This document shows, piece after piece, positions 15,509 through 24,668 of a DNA stretch of 64,000 nucleotides (within the stretch, counting starts at the first letter, position 1; each line of letters opens with the position of its first letter). The position numbers and the translations under genes were made by a program. The DNA is from Holophagales bacterium. Lineage in GTDB: Bacteria; Acidobacteriota; Thermoanaerobaculia; Multivoradales; Multivoraceae. The notes below the pieces were generated by a model. It saw nothing but the letters and a program-made list of their open reading frames with translations, did no database searches and was not told where the DNA came from. The stretch is from assembly GCA_009843505.1 (NCBI GenBank), contig VYDI01000034.1:372001-436000 (forward strand), given 5' to 3'.

Positions 15509-16918
15509 TCAAACCCGGACGGAGGCCAGAACTTCGACGAGTGCATCGATATCGCGTTCGCTCGTTCGCCCGTTGGTTATGCAGGCTCGCAGCACCGGCT
15601 TGCCTTCAAAGATTGCAGTTGACACCCAGAACCGGCCGTCGCTGCGAACGGCATCGACGTAGTTTCGAACGGCTTCATGGCCTTCGGGTGGCACGAGGCA
15701 TGCAACGGCCATGGGAGAGTGGTTCACGAGCGACCAACCTTCGTGCTGCAACAGCCATGCGAGTCTGTCCGCCAATCGAATGGCGCGCTCTACATGGTCC
15801 GCGTATCCCATCCATCCTGCTGTTCCGAGTGCAAGAAACATCCGCAGTCCGACGAACCGTCGCGACCACTGGTTGGAATTGACATAGAAGTCCTTGGCCG
15901 TGTCGCTCCTGGGCATGTAGCTCGCATCTATGCGGAAGACCTGAGCGGCGAGATCCGGTCTGGAGGTCAGGAACATGCCCGCCCCCATGGTCGTTGCGAA
16001 CCACTTGTGGGCGTCAATCGTGATCGAGTCCGCTTGTTCGATGCCCCTGAGAGCGGCAGTATCTCTGGCGATCAGCGCACCACCCCATGCCGCGTCGACG
16101 TGGAACCACATGCCGTGCTTTCTGGCTATTTCGCCGCACTGGGTCAACGGATCGACCATCCCCGCGTTGGTCGTGCCAGCCGTCGCCGCTATCATGACAG
16201 GCATGTTGCCACTGCGGACGTCAGTTTCGATCGTTTCGGTCAACGCCTCGGGGTCCATGCGTCCGCGCCCATCGGTCTGAATCAGCCGGACCGCGTTGCG
16301 CCCGACGCCCGCGGCGTGAGCGATCTTCAGCCATGCCAAATGGCTCTCCTCCGACACAAAAATGCACGGCGGATGGGCGAATGCACACAAGCCATCATCA
16401 CCGTACGCCGGGGATCCTGCTTGCAGAGCGCAGAGCATTCCCGTGAAGTTCGCTTCCGATCCACCGCTTGTGAAGTGTCCGCCCGAGCCATCCGGCATGC
16501 CGGCCCTGCGTGCTACTTCCCGGATCACGTGCAGTTCGATCTCGACCGCCGCCGGCGCATGCGAATGGACGCAGATCTGGGGGTTGAATACAGAGACAAT
16601 GCGGTCGGCGCACTCGGCGGCAAACGTCGGCGCAGGGTTGAACAAGCCAAGATAGCCCGGATGCGTCACGTGTACCGTGCCGGTTTCGAGCCCCTCGATC
16701 ACCCATTCCACTAGTCCCGCCAGCTCCTTGGGCTGGTCGAATTCCATGCTTCGCAGTTCCCGGAGCCACACGCCGGACGGGCCGCCGGGAACTACGTCGC
16801 GCGACGGCATGAGACGTCGCGCCGCGCCAAGGCGCTCGGTGAGCCTGTGGTCTGCTGCCGTCAGGGAATCATGGTCGGGAAACAGCGAACCGTTCGGATT
16901 GGTGTTCATTTTGGTCAT
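15509..16918 (-). CDS. PLP-dependent group II decarboxylase (aromatic amino acid/glutamate type)
   Basis: A 469-residue pyridoxal-phosphate enzyme. The cofactor lysine is K305 in ITIDAHKWFATTMGAG; the PLP-binding histidine/aspartate region is seen in ATAGTTNAGMVDPL and WFHVDAAWGG. An N-terminal HPGYLGLFNPAPT segment and a substrate-binding FTSGGSEAN loop match the aromatic-L-amino-acid/tyrosine/glutamate decarboxylase superfamily. The product would be an amine and CO2; the substrate is not clear. Base composition looks lower in GC than the flanks, hinting at a different origin. ATG 16918 is used; a second ATG is nine bases further in. It may stand alone: about 80 bases separate it from the thioesterase. 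Confidence 0.88.
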   Translation of the reverse strand: MTKMNTNPNGSLFPDHDSLTAADHRLTERLGAARRLMPSRDVVPGGPSGVWLRELRSMEFDQPKELAGLVEWVIEGLETGTVHVTHPGYLGLFNPAPTFAAECADRIVSVFNPQICVHSHAPAAVEIELHVIREVARRAGMPDGSGGHFTSGGSEANFTGMLCALQAGSPAYGDDGLCAFAHPPCIFVSEESHLAWLKIAHAAGVGRNAVRLIQTDGRGRMDPEALTETIETDVRSGNMPVMIAATAGTTNAGMVDPLTQCGEIARKHGMWFHVDAAWGGALIARDTAALRGIEQADSITIDAHKWFATTMGAGMFLTSRPDLAAQVFRIDASYMPRSDTAKDFYVNSNQWSRRFVGLRMFLALGTAGWMGYADHVERAIRLADRLAWLLQHEGWSLVNHSPMAVACLVPPEGHEAVRNYVDAVRSDGRFWVSTAIFEGKPVLRACITNGRTSERDIDALVEVLASVRV

Positions 16919-16964
16919 CGGAAAGAATGCTCGAGGCGTCGCTCTTTGTCAGGCCACCGCCGGT

Positions 16965-17870
16965 TCATTCAACTACAGCGCGGGAGGCCTCACGGGCTAG
17001 GAGGGTCTGCTTCCGCTCCACTCCCCAGCGGTAGCCACCGACCGCGCCGTCGCTGCGAACCACCCGGTGGCAGGGAATCGCTATGGCGAGCGGGTTGGCG
17101 GCGCATGCGCTCGCTACTGCCCGGGAAGCTCTCGGCGATCCGACCGCGGCGGCGAGCCCGCTGTAGCTCGCGGTCTCGCCGGCCGGGATCTCCCGGAGCG
17201 CCTGCCAGACTCGCTGCTGGAAGGCCGTGCCGCGGATGTCGAGCGGCAGGTCGTGGCCGAGGGCCGGTGCTTCGACCAGGCCGACGACCCGCGCCACCAA
17301 CGACTCGAACTCCGGCTCGCCACCGGCAAGTTCCGCCTTCGGGAAACGGTCCTCCAGCTCCCGCACCAGCCTGTCAGGCTCGTCGCCGAGCAGGATGCTG
17401 CAGATTCCCTTCTCCGTCGCCGCCACGAGAATCGAGCCCAGGGAGCACTCGCCCACCGCGAACCGGATCGTCTCTCCGCCGCCGCCGCGCCGGAACGTCG
17501 AGGGCGCCATGCCGAGCATCTCGGACGACGCCGCGTAGAACCGGCCGCTCGAGTTGAAGCCGGCGTCGTAGATCGCGTCAGTCACGGTTCGGGAGGTCTG
17601 GAGCGCCTCGCGAACCCGATCCCCCCGATGACCGGCGATGTATGCCCGCGGCGTGACGCCCGTGACTCTCTTGAAGACCCGGTGGAAGTGGAACCGGCTC
17701 ATGCCGGCCCCCTGGGCCAGCGCGTCGAGGTCCGGGGGCTCCACCGCCGCCTCGATCGCGCGGCAGGCCGCTGCCACGACCTCCGCATGCCGTTCAGCGA
17801 GAGGCCGTTCGTTCGGCCGGGAACGGCGGCCGCCCGTCATCGGGGTTCGGTTCTCTACAGATTCGGCCAT
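16965..17870 (-). CDS. ada: Ada-like AraC regulator-methylguanine-DNA methyltransferase lacking the N-terminal Ada domain
   Basis: A 301-residue protein. Residues about 25-125 form an AraC-type helix-turn-helix pair (MSRFHFHRVFKRVTGVTPRAY). The rest is the O6-alkylguanine transferase: the methyl-acceptor cysteine is in IPCHRVVR, with the DNA-binding SPRASRAVASACAANP segment before it. It repairs O6-alkylguanine by suicide transfer and probably senses alkylation. The N-terminal four-cysteine phosphotriester domain of E. coli Ada is absent, so the usual methyl-phosphotriester switch cannot operate. ATG 17870 is chosen over ATG 17876 because GGAGG ends immediately before the latter but six bases before the former. 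Confidence 0.9.
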   Translation of the reverse strand: MAESVENRTPMTGGRRSRPNERPLAERHAEVVAAACRAIEAAVEPPDLDALAQGAGMSRFHFHRVFKRVTGVTPRAYIAGHRGDRVREALQTSRTVTDAIYDAGFNSSGRFYAASSEMLGMAPSTFRRGGGGETIRFAVGECSLGSILVAATEKGICSILLGDEPDRLVRELEDRFPKAELAGGEPEFESLVARVVGLVEAPALGHDLPLDIRGTAFQQRVWQALREIPAGETASYSGLAAAVGSPRASRAVASACAANPLAIAIPCHRVVRSDGAVGGYRWGVERKQTLLAREASRAVVE

Positions 17871-17993
17871 ACGCATCCTCCCTCCGGTACTCCGTCACCG
17901 AGTAGCGACCGCAGCTACGTGCCGCGCAGAGAATCCTCGTATGACCGGCGCAGCATTGCACCTCGATTCTTGCTCTTGACTCGAATTCCCTCG

Positions 17994-18992
17994 CTAGCGG
18001 ACGCGGCGGTACGTTTCGTCAAGCGGCGGAAGGTACACCGGCGGGCTGCCGTAGAAGTGCCCGCGCAGGAACCGCACCGACGTGTCGAGCGTGAGGTTGC
18101 GCCGGCGTTCCAGCGCTTCGACGCATGCCTCGTAGTCCGGGCCGTTGCCGCCCAGACGCGTCATGACGGCGGGTCTCGTCGCCCGCCAGTGCTCGTAGCT
18201 GGCGTAGCGCGCCATCATGTAGACCTCGTCGAAGTCGGGGCTCTCCGTTGCACCGACTTCGGTTCCACTGCGATCGAGCCCCTCCGGCGTCGGATAGACC
18301 CGGCGCCATTGCCCCACGATCCGCGCACCGTTCTTCTCGAAGTACGGCCAGATGCCTTCCCGGCTCAGCCGACTGAACTCCTCGAAGGTCCCCTTGCGGA
18401 TGCGGAAGTAGCGCAGCGTGATGATCTCCTCGCCCCGCCGGGCTCGGGCGCTCCTCACCGGGAGTTCGGCGCGGGCATCCGGCTCACCTTCGGGCTCGGC
18501 AATCTCGTACTCCTCGTCGAGACCGGGCATGTAGTACGGCCCGCCGGGCGCCATGTCCCCGACGAGGTAGATCGGACCGTCCGACCCCAGCTCCAACTGG
18601 CGTCTGGCGGCAAGCGCCTCGCGGAAGGCCTGCCAGTCCTCGCCGTTACCGCCCAGCCGATCAGACGCGCGGGTGGCGGCCCAGTGGTTGTAGCTGCGAT
18701 AGCGGGCAAGGCGGTAGCCCTCGTCGAAGTCGGCGCTGCCGCCGCCATCCGGGTGAACCACCTGCCACTGTCCGACGATCCGACTGCCGATCTTCTCGAA
18801 GAGCGGCCAGACACCGTCGCGGCTCAACTCGAAGAAGCGCTCGTGGGCGCCTTTCTGGAGCTTCTGGTGGCGGAGGACCAGGAACTCCTCACCAGCCCGG
18901 GCGATGTCGTTGCGAACGGGTCGCGGAGGTTCCTGGGCCGGGAGGATCGACGCGGCGGTCAGGACCGCAGCGGAGGCAAGCGAGAACGCCAT
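17994..18992 (-). CDS. Exported protein with two NIPSNAP-like domains
   Basis: A 332-residue protein with a signal peptide (MAFSLASAAVLTAASILPAQ). Two copies of a NIPSNAP-like alpha-beta-barrel unit follow: EEFLVLRHQKLQKGAHERFF ... SRIVGQWQVVHP ... FDEGYRLARYRSYNHW, and EEIITLRYFRIRKGTFEEFS ... ARIVGQWRRVYP ... FDEVYMMARYASYEHW. The copies are clearly homologous, so the gene arose by internal duplication. NIPSNAP domains are often found alone and their role is poorly known. ATG 18992 is chosen because it begins the signal peptide; the open frame upstream runs through a structured repeat. It is last in the minus-strand run ankyrin-DUF1552-DUF1592, though a 166-base gap with hairpins separates it from the ankyrin gene. 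Confidence 0.75.
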   Translation of the reverse strand: MAFSLASAAVLTAASILPAQEPPRPVRNDIARAGEEFLVLRHQKLQKGAHERFFELSRDGVWPLFEKIGSRIVGQWQVVHPDGGGSADFDEGYRLARYRSYNHWAATRASDRLGGNGEDWQAFREALAARRQLELGSDGPIYLVGDMAPGGPYYMPGLDEEYEIAEPEGEPDARAELPVRSARARRGEEIITLRYFRIRKGTFEEFSRLSREGIWPYFEKNGARIVGQWRRVYPTPEGLDRSGTEVGATESPDFDEVYMMARYASYEHWRATRPAVMTRLGGNGPDYEACVEALERRRNLTLDTSVRFLRGHFYGSPPVYLPPLDETYRRVR

Positions 18993-19009
18993 CAGTCGCT
19001 TTGTGGTCG

Positions 19010-19135
19010 CCGCTTCGCGGCGCGCATTCCCCAGAAGCCGGCGAGAACCCGGGTGGCGCGATCCCGCGCCACCCGCGTCACAGTCCCTGAGCCCGTCATC
19101 GGGCGCAGGGATGACACGCCGGCGCACCCAGTGGG
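19010..19135. repeat. Intergenic palindromic repeat, copy A
   Basis: Begins with CCGCTTCGCGGCGCG (19010-19024), also found at 38533-38547, and ends with CGCCGGCGCACCCAGTGGG (19117-19135), also found at about 20755 and 38583. Between them are a perfect 10-bp stem, GGGTGGCGCG with CGCGCCACCC around ATCC (19051-19074), and a second hairpin, GCCCG-TCAT-CGGGC with flanking CCCTG/CAGGG (about 19084-19110). It fills the gap between the ankyrin and NIPSNAP genes and may also terminate or process the transcript. Confidence 0.65.
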
Positions 19136-19158
19136 TAGCTAGTTGCATCTGAGACCGC

Positions 19159-20835
19159 TCAGTTCGCCGGAGGCTTCTTCGTATCGTCTTTCCTGGCTTC
19201 CGGCTCCGGCGGTTTCGGCGCCGGCTTGGCGTAGATGTCGACGGCTTTGGCGTCCTCTTCCTCTTCGGTCGGCGGCCGCACCCCTTCGCCAAGCATGATC
19301 GTCTCGATGGCAGCGACGGTAACCGGTGACGGCTTGAAGTTGCCAAAGCGATAGCCGCGCGCGATCGTCAGCGGGGTCCAGCCGTACTTGTTGTGCTGGT
19401 TCCACACTTCGATGTCGGCGCCGCTATCGGCCAGAAGATGAACGACCCGCGGCAGGTTCTTGTAGGCGGCGCCGTGCATCGGGGTTTCGCCGTTGTCATT
19501 GATCGCGTTGATGTCGGCACCGAGATCAAGTGCGAGCTGCACGGCCTCGAGCACCTCTTCCTCGGTGCCGGCGTCCTCGCCGGGCGACCGGGTGCCGAGA
19601 CCGGCAGCGGCCATCAACGCCGTCGAGCCGTCGTCGGTTCGTGTCAGCGGATCGGCGCCGAGGTCGACAAACGTTCGCATCAGGTCGGCGTCAGCGACCA
19701 GCGCCGCGAGCACGAACGGTGTCGCCCCCAGTTCGTTGTAGCTCGTGTTGTTCAGGCGAGCCCTCACCCTCATCCGGGCCTCGAGATCAGCGCCGTGTCC
19801 GACCATGTCGCGAACGAAGTCCAGGCCGTCCATGGATCCCGAACCGTCCGGCCGCGGGTTGTTGTCGCCGGCGCCCGGTTTGCGCACCCGAGCCAGCATG
19901 TGGAGCGCCGTGTACCCGGAGTGGGCCGCGTTCGGGTCGGCGCCAGCGTCGAGAAGCCGTGCGGCCAGCTCGAAGTGGCCGTTGGTCACCGCGACCAGAA
20001 GCGGCGTCGATCCGGGGCGAACGGAGCGGCCGCCCGGCAGCGGACGGTCCCGCTTCACCGCCTTGCCCGGCGTCGGCGCGTTCACGTCGACGCCCGCCCG
20101 GAGCAGCGCCTCCATCACGCCGATTCGTCCTTCGCGCACCGCGAACAGGAGCGGCGTGAAGCCCGAGTCGAGCGTTGCGTTGGGATCGGCGCCTACCTCG
20201 AGCAGCAGCTCGACGACTTCCAGGTTGCCCTCGGCGGCCGCCCACATGAGCGCCGTCTGACCGCGATTGGGTTCGCGGTAGTGGACGTCGGCGCCGGCCT
20301 CATACAGCGCCTCGACGACATCGATCCGGCCGGTCCGCGCCGCGGTCATGAACACCGTCTCGCCGCCAGCCAGCACCGCGTTGGGATCGGCTCCCGCGGC
20401 CAGGAGCGCCTCGACAATCTCGAAGTTGCCGTTGGCGCACGCCAGGGACAGCGGGATGACGCCGTACCGGTTCGCGGCGGAGGCGTCGGCGCCGGCGTCG
20501 AGCAGGTGGCGGACGAGGTCGCCGCGATCGTGGTAGACCGCCCAGTGAAGGGCGGTCATGCCGTCGACCTGGGCTGCGTTGATGGCGTCGGAAGCCGGGG
20601 ACGCCGCGAGGAGACGCTCGATGGTGGCGGTGTCGAGATGCTCGGCGGCGTCGGCGAGCGGGGCGTTGGTGGCGGCGGTTGGGGCGGCCAGGCCGAGGAC
20701 CAGCGCGACGATCCAGAGCGGATTCCGGCCTGCCGGCCGGATGCCGGCGGGGACGCCGGCGCACCCAGTGGCAGACCCGTGTGCCTCTCGGAGGATGCCG
20801 CACCCAGTGGCAGACCGCGGTTTCTCTCTGTTCAA
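19159..20835 (-). CDS. Exported ankyrin-repeat protein
   Basis: About 558 residues. A hydrophobic export segment (LWIVALVLGLAAPTAA) is followed by roughly ten ankyrin repeats with the usual G-x-TALH/TPL-x-A and LL-x-AGADPN cores, and then a charged, proline-rich tail. Ankyrin repeats bind proteins; in host-associated bacteria such proteins can act on host cells, but nothing here proves that. The start is uncertain: TTG 20835 has GGAGG four bases upstream, but then about 37 residues before the signal segment are encoded by the intergenic repeat family, giving two SATGC peptides. No better start codon lies closer. It begins 13 bases after the DUF1552 stop, so the two are probably co-transcribed. 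Confidence 0.82.
   Translation of the reverse strand: MNREKPRSATGCGILREAHGSATGCAGVPAGIRPAGRNPLWIVALVLGLAAPTAATNAPLADAAEHLDTATIERLLAASPASDAINAAQVDGMTALHWAVYHDRGDLVRHLLDAGADASAANRYGVIPLSLACANGNFEIVEALLAAGADPNAVLAGGETVFMTAARTGRIDVVEALYEAGADVHYREPNRGQTALMWAAAEGNLEVVELLLEVGADPNATLDSGFTPLLFAVREGRIGVMEALLRAGVDVNAPTPGKAVKRDRPLPGGRSVRPGSTPLLVAVTNGHFELAARLLDAGADPNAAHSGYTALHMLARVRKPGAGDNNPRPDGSGSMDGLDFVRDMVGHGADLEARMRVRARLNNTSYNELGATPFVLAALVADADLMRTFVDLGADPLTRTDDGSTALMAAAGLGTRSPGEDAGTEEEVLEAVQLALDLGADINAINDNGETPMHGAAYKNLPRVVHLLADSGADIEVWNQHNKYGWTPLTIARGYRFGNFKPSPVTVAAIETIMLGEGVRPPTEEEEDAKAVDIYAKPAPKPPEPEARKDDTKKPPAN
20743..20815. repeat. Palindromic repeat, copy B (double)
   Basis: GCCGGCG and CGCCGGC form a 7-bp stem around GGGA, followed by GCACCCAGTGGCAGAC (20761-20776). 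That 16-base piece recurs exactly at 20800-20815, 39 bases away. It belongs to the same family as the elements at 19.1 and 38.6 kb but lies in the apparent 5' coding part of the ankyrin gene. Confidence 0.6.
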
Positions 20836-20848
20836 ACCCACCTCCGTC

Positions 20849-22201
20849 TCAGCCCGCCAGGTGAACCGGCTCGGCCAACGTGTCGATCCGGCCGGTGCTG
20901 TCCGCGAAGGAGTCGAGCCGCACGCCGACACTGTCCAGCAGCGTCAGGTGCAGGTTGGCCATCGGCGCCGGCTGGTCGTAGACGATGTGCTGACCGCCGC
21001 GGACGGTGCCTCCCCCGCCGCCGGCGACGACGATCGGCAGGTTCACGTGGTCGTGGACGTTCGGGTTGCCCATGCCGCTGCCGTAGAGGTAGAGCGAGTT
21101 GTCGAGCAGGTTGCCGTCGCCCTCCGGCACCGCCGCGAGCTTCTCCAGGAAGTAGGAGAACAACGAGACGTGGAACTGGTTGATCTTCGCCAGCTTCGCC
21201 ACCTTCTCCGGATCGTTGCCGTGGTGGGAGGTCGGATGGTGCGGATCCGGGACGCCGATCTCGGGGTAGGTCCGGTTGCTCGACTCACGGGCGAGCTGGA
21301 AGGTGATGACCCGGGTCACGTCGGCCTGCAGCGCCAGAACCTGGAGATCGAACATCAGCCGGGCGTGGTCGGCGTACGCGGCGGGCACGCCGGCAGGGCG
21401 GTCGACGTCTGGCAGAGCGCCTTCGTCGGACTGGGCTTCCGCCTTCTGGATGCGTCGCTCGACTTCGCGCACCGAGTCGAGGTACTCGCTGACTTTGACC
21501 CGGTCGCCGGGGCCCAGCATGCCCTGGAGCCGGGTGATGTCCTCGTGCACCCAGTCGAGCAGGCTGGCCTTGCGCTTCAGCCCCTCGCGCCGCTCGTCCG
21601 CCGTGCCGCCCTCGCCGAACAGCCGCTCGAACACGATCCGCGGATGGGCCTCGGCGGGAAGCGGCGTCGTCGGCGACGACCAGGAGAGGTTGTTCTGGTA
21701 CACGCAGGCGTAGCCGTTGTCGCACTGGCCGACCATGTCCATCAGGTCCATCGCCAGTTCGAGTGACGGCAACTGGGTCTCCTGGCCCATCTGCTGAGCG
21801 GCGATCTGATCGACCGTCGTGCCGAGGTAGTAGTCCGTGCTCTCGGTCCACTTCGCCTTCGCCGCGGAGAGAAACGCCGCGTTCGAGGTCGCGTGGGTCC
21901 CGGGATAGGCGTTCTTCAGTTCCAGGTTGCTGATCACCGAGATCTGCTTCCTGAAGCCCTCCAGCGGACTCAGCGACGGCGACAGTTCACCGAGGGCCCC
22001 GCTGCCGCCGGCCGGACGCCAGCGGGTGATGTCGGAACCCATCGGGATGTAGACGAAGCCCAGCCGTCGTACCGGTTTGGCCGCCGTCTTCGCCCAGGCG
22101 GTCATCGACGGCACCATCGCGTCGAGCAGGGGCAGCGCGATCGCCGCGCCCATGCCGCGCAGGAAGGTCCGGCGCGGGAGCGCCTTCTTGGTCAGGATCA
22201 T
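20849..22201 (-). CDS. DUF1552 protein with Tat signal
   Basis: A 450-residue protein whose N-terminus has a twin-arginine signal (PRRTFLRGMGAAIALPLLDA, arginines 10-11), so it is exported folded. The rest matches DUF1552: YIPMGSDITRWRP, SNLELKNAYPGTHATS, PTSHHGNDPEKVAKLAKINQ and a closing LLDNSLYLYGSGMGNPNVHDHVNLPIVVAG, which recalls the sulfatase-like DUF1501 fold. Function is unknown; it occurs beside DUF1592 cytochromes in many environmental genomes. Start ATG 22201 has AGGAG nine bases upstream. It lies 16 bases from the DUF1592 gene upstream and 13 from the ankyrin gene. Confidence 0.9.
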   Translation of the reverse strand: MILTKKALPRRTFLRGMGAAIALPLLDAMVPSMTAWAKTAAKPVRRLGFVYIPMGSDITRWRPAGGSGALGELSPSLSPLEGFRKQISVISNLELKNAYPGTHATSNAAFLSAAKAKWTESTDYYLGTTVDQIAAQQMGQETQLPSLELAMDLMDMVGQCDNGYACVYQNNLSWSSPTTPLPAEAHPRIVFERLFGEGGTADERREGLKRKASLLDWVHEDITRLQGMLGPGDRVKVSEYLDSVREVERRIQKAEAQSDEGALPDVDRPAGVPAAYADHARLMFDLQVLALQADVTRVITFQLARESSNRTYPEIGVPDPHHPTSHHGNDPEKVAKLAKINQFHVSLFSYFLEKLAAVPEGDGNLLDNSLYLYGSGMGNPNVHDHVNLPIVVAGGGGGTVRGGQHIVYDQPAPMANLHLTLLDSVGVRLDSFADSTGRIDTLAEPVHLAG

Positions 22202-22217
22202 GACGATGCTCTCCTCA

Positions 22218-24668
22218 TCACAAGGGGCTTCCCGGCACGGGGGAGGCCCTTCTCTTCAAGAAGGGATCGCTGGCAACGACCGCCTGAATCAGGGACGACA
22301 GGCGGTAGTCGTCGGCCTCCGCGCGGCGCAGGATCGCGCGCACCGCGGGGGCGTCGGTCGCGGTCACGCCGCGACCGGTGCCGAACACCAGGAGCTTCTC
22401 GGTCAGGGTGGTCAAGAACAGCTCGGGCCGCGCCAGCATCGCCGACTCGAGTTCCACAACACCGCCCAGGGCGGTACCGTCCCACAGCTCGCCGGAAGCG
22501 TCGATCGGGAAGCCCGCGTCGACCGTCCGCCAGCGGCCGATCGCGTCGTAGTTCTCGAGCGCGAAGCCGACGGGGTCCATCAGACGGTGGCACCCCGAAC
22601 ACGCCGGGTTGTCGCGATGGGCCGACAGGCGCTCACGCATCGGCAGCTCCTTGGCGATGATCTTCGCTTCGGGCAGGTCCGGCACATCGGGCGGAGGCGG
22701 AGGCGGCGGCACGCCGAGCAGGTTGCCCAGCACCCAGTTGCCGCGCACCACCGGTGAGGTGCGGTTGGCGAAGGAGGTCACGGTCAGGATGCTGCCGTGG
22801 CGCAGCAACCCGCCGCGCACGCTGTCGTCGTCGAGTTCCACTCGCCGGAAACGGCTGCCGTACACATGTGGAATGCCGTAGTGCTTGGCCAGCCGCTCGT
22901 TGAGGAACGTGTAGTCCGCCTGCACGAGATCGAGGGCGCTGCGGTCCTCCCGCAGAACGCTGCCGACGAACAGTTCCGTCTCGCGGCGCATGGCCTGGCG
23001 CAGATTGTCGTCGAAGTCCGGGAACAGGCGCTTGTCGGGGGTGACTCCGTTCAGATTGCGTAGATGGAGCCACTGGGCGGCGAAGTTGGTGACCAGGTTC
23101 TCGGCCCGCTGGTCCGCGAGCATGCGTTCGACCTGCTGCTCGAGCACACCCGGCTCGCTCAGTCGGCCGGCCGACGCGAGCTCCAGGAGTTCGTCGTCGG
23201 GGATGCTGCTCCACAGGAAGAACGCGAGCCGCGACGCGAGCTCCACGTCGCTCACGCGGTACGGCGCCCCGGGCTCCACGCCGGCCGGATCCCGTTCGAT
23301 GCGGAACAGGAACTCCGGGCTGACCAGAACCGCCGCCAGACCCATTTCGATGCCCGCTTCGAACCCGTGCTCGACCTTCGCCTGCTCGTAGAGCGCGAAC
23401 GGTCCGCTCACGTCCTCGCCGGTCACCGGCCGGCGGTACGCGCGGCGCATCACGTTGGTCAGGATCTTCTTCGCACAGCCGTCCTCCGCCGCCGCCGTCT
23501 CAGGCTGGCAGACGAAGATCCACTGGCGGCTCGGCGTATCGCCGGCGCCGAGCGGCAGGTACGGCCCGACGATCGAGACCGAGAAGATCGCCGGCTGCAC
23601 CCGCGGATGGCGGTAGTAGTTGAAATGCGACTCGTAAGGCTGCCGCGCCGTCTCGAGCAGCACCCAGGGCCGGGCCGGGAAGGTGACGCCCACGTCGTGC
23701 GGTCCCGCGGTGACGGGCACTCGCACGACCAGGTGATCGTCGACGTCGTCCTGCGACGGCTGGTAGTTCAGCGCCACGTCGCTCATCAGGTCCGGCGGCT
23801 GAACCGTGAACGACTGGATGTGCTCCCTGTCGATAAGGAGTTCCAGCTCGTGCGGCTCGCGCAGACCCTCGACGTGCTCGTTGCGGTCGCGGGCGAGACG
23901 GATCGAGAACTCGTAGACACCGTCCGCCGGGAAGTTCCAGGTCGCGAGCAGGCCTCCCCGGGTACCGAGCGGCAGACCCTCGACGTGCTTCTCCTGGGTC
24001 AGATCGGGATCCGTCCGGAACGTGATGCCGACCGGCTCGGCGTACGACCGGCCGACCGCCAGCCGGCTGATCTTCTCCGCCGCCCCGACGTACCTCTCCA
24101 GCAAGGTCGGCGAGAGGTCGCCGACCGTCACGTTGTCGAACCCGAAGCTCGCGGAGTCCGCCGGCAACAACGAGGCGACGTCGACCTCCAGCGCGAGCAG
24201 ATCGCGCACCGCGTTGTGGTACTCGGTACGGTTCAGCCGGCGGAAGGTCTCCGTGCGGCCCGGGTCGGGCTGTTCCGCCGCAATGCGATCCAGCTCGCCC
24301 TCGAGCGAGGACAGCGCCTCCCGGTACGCGCTCTCGTCCGGACGACGGCGGCCCGGCGGCGGCATCTGCCGCGCGCGCAGCTTGCGGGCCACCTTCTCCC
24401 AGGTCGCTCGGTCAAGTCCTGTGTGCTGCTCGACGAGTGCATCCAGTTCGAGCCCGGCCGTCTTCAGCCGGGCGTTGTGGCAACCCAGGCAGTGGCGCGA
24501 GATCAGCGCGCGGTGCGGAGCGTCGGCGTCGAAGGCCGGAGCCGCCACCGTCGTCGCTGGCGGCCCGGTCGCCGCGCTTCCAACGGCCACAAGGACCCAG
24601 CACACACACACCGAGGCCACCCGTGTCGCCCGCTGGCGACGTCTGAGGCTCAGTGGTGGCTGATCCAT
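22218..24668 (-). CDS. DUF1592/DUF1588/DUF1585 cytochrome-type protein
   Basis: An 816-residue exported protein. After a hydrophobic N-terminus comes a CLGCH haem-type motif (PSCyt1), then the DUF1587 segment (FRRLNRTEYHNAVRDLL), a carbohydrate-binding-like domain, DUF1595 (MRRAYRRPVTGEDV), DUF1592 (SRLAFFLWSSIPDDELL), DUF1588 with CSGCHRLMDPVGFALENYDAIG, and DUF1585 to the end. It is a likely periplasmic redox partner of the DUF1552 protein encoded next. ATG 24668 is preferred to TTG 24674: GGGAG lies six bases before the ATG but directly abuts the TTG. Same family as the partial gene at the left edge. Confidence 0.9.
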   Translation of the reverse strand: MDQPPLSLRRRQRATRVASVCVCWVLVAVGSAATGPPATTVAAPAFDADAPHRALISRHCLGCHNARLKTAGLELDALVEQHTGLDRATWEKVARKLRARQMPPPGRRRPDESAYREALSSLEGELDRIAAEQPDPGRTETFRRLNRTEYHNAVRDLLALEVDVASLLPADSASFGFDNVTVGDLSPTLLERYVGAAEKISRLAVGRSYAEPVGITFRTDPDLTQEKHVEGLPLGTRGGLLATWNFPADGVYEFSIRLARDRNEHVEGLREPHELELLIDREHIQSFTVQPPDLMSDVALNYQPSQDDVDDHLVVRVPVTAGPHDVGVTFPARPWVLLETARQPYESHFNYYRHPRVQPAIFSVSIVGPYLPLGAGDTPSRQWIFVCQPETAAAEDGCAKKILTNVMRRAYRRPVTGEDVSGPFALYEQAKVEHGFEAGIEMGLAAVLVSPEFLFRIERDPAGVEPGAPYRVSDVELASRLAFFLWSSIPDDELLELASAGRLSEPGVLEQQVERMLADQRAENLVTNFAAQWLHLRNLNGVTPDKRLFPDFDDNLRQAMRRETELFVGSVLREDRSALDLVQADYTFLNERLAKHYGIPHVYGSRFRRVELDDDSVRGGLLRHGSILTVTSFANRTSPVVRGNWVLGNLLGVPPPPPPPDVPDLPEAKIIAKELPMRERLSAHRDNPACSGCHRLMDPVGFALENYDAIGRWRTVDAGFPIDASGELWDGTALGGVVELESAMLARPELFLTTLTEKLLVFGTGRGVTATDAPAVRAILRRAEADDYRLSSLIQAVVASDPFLKRRASPVPGSPL

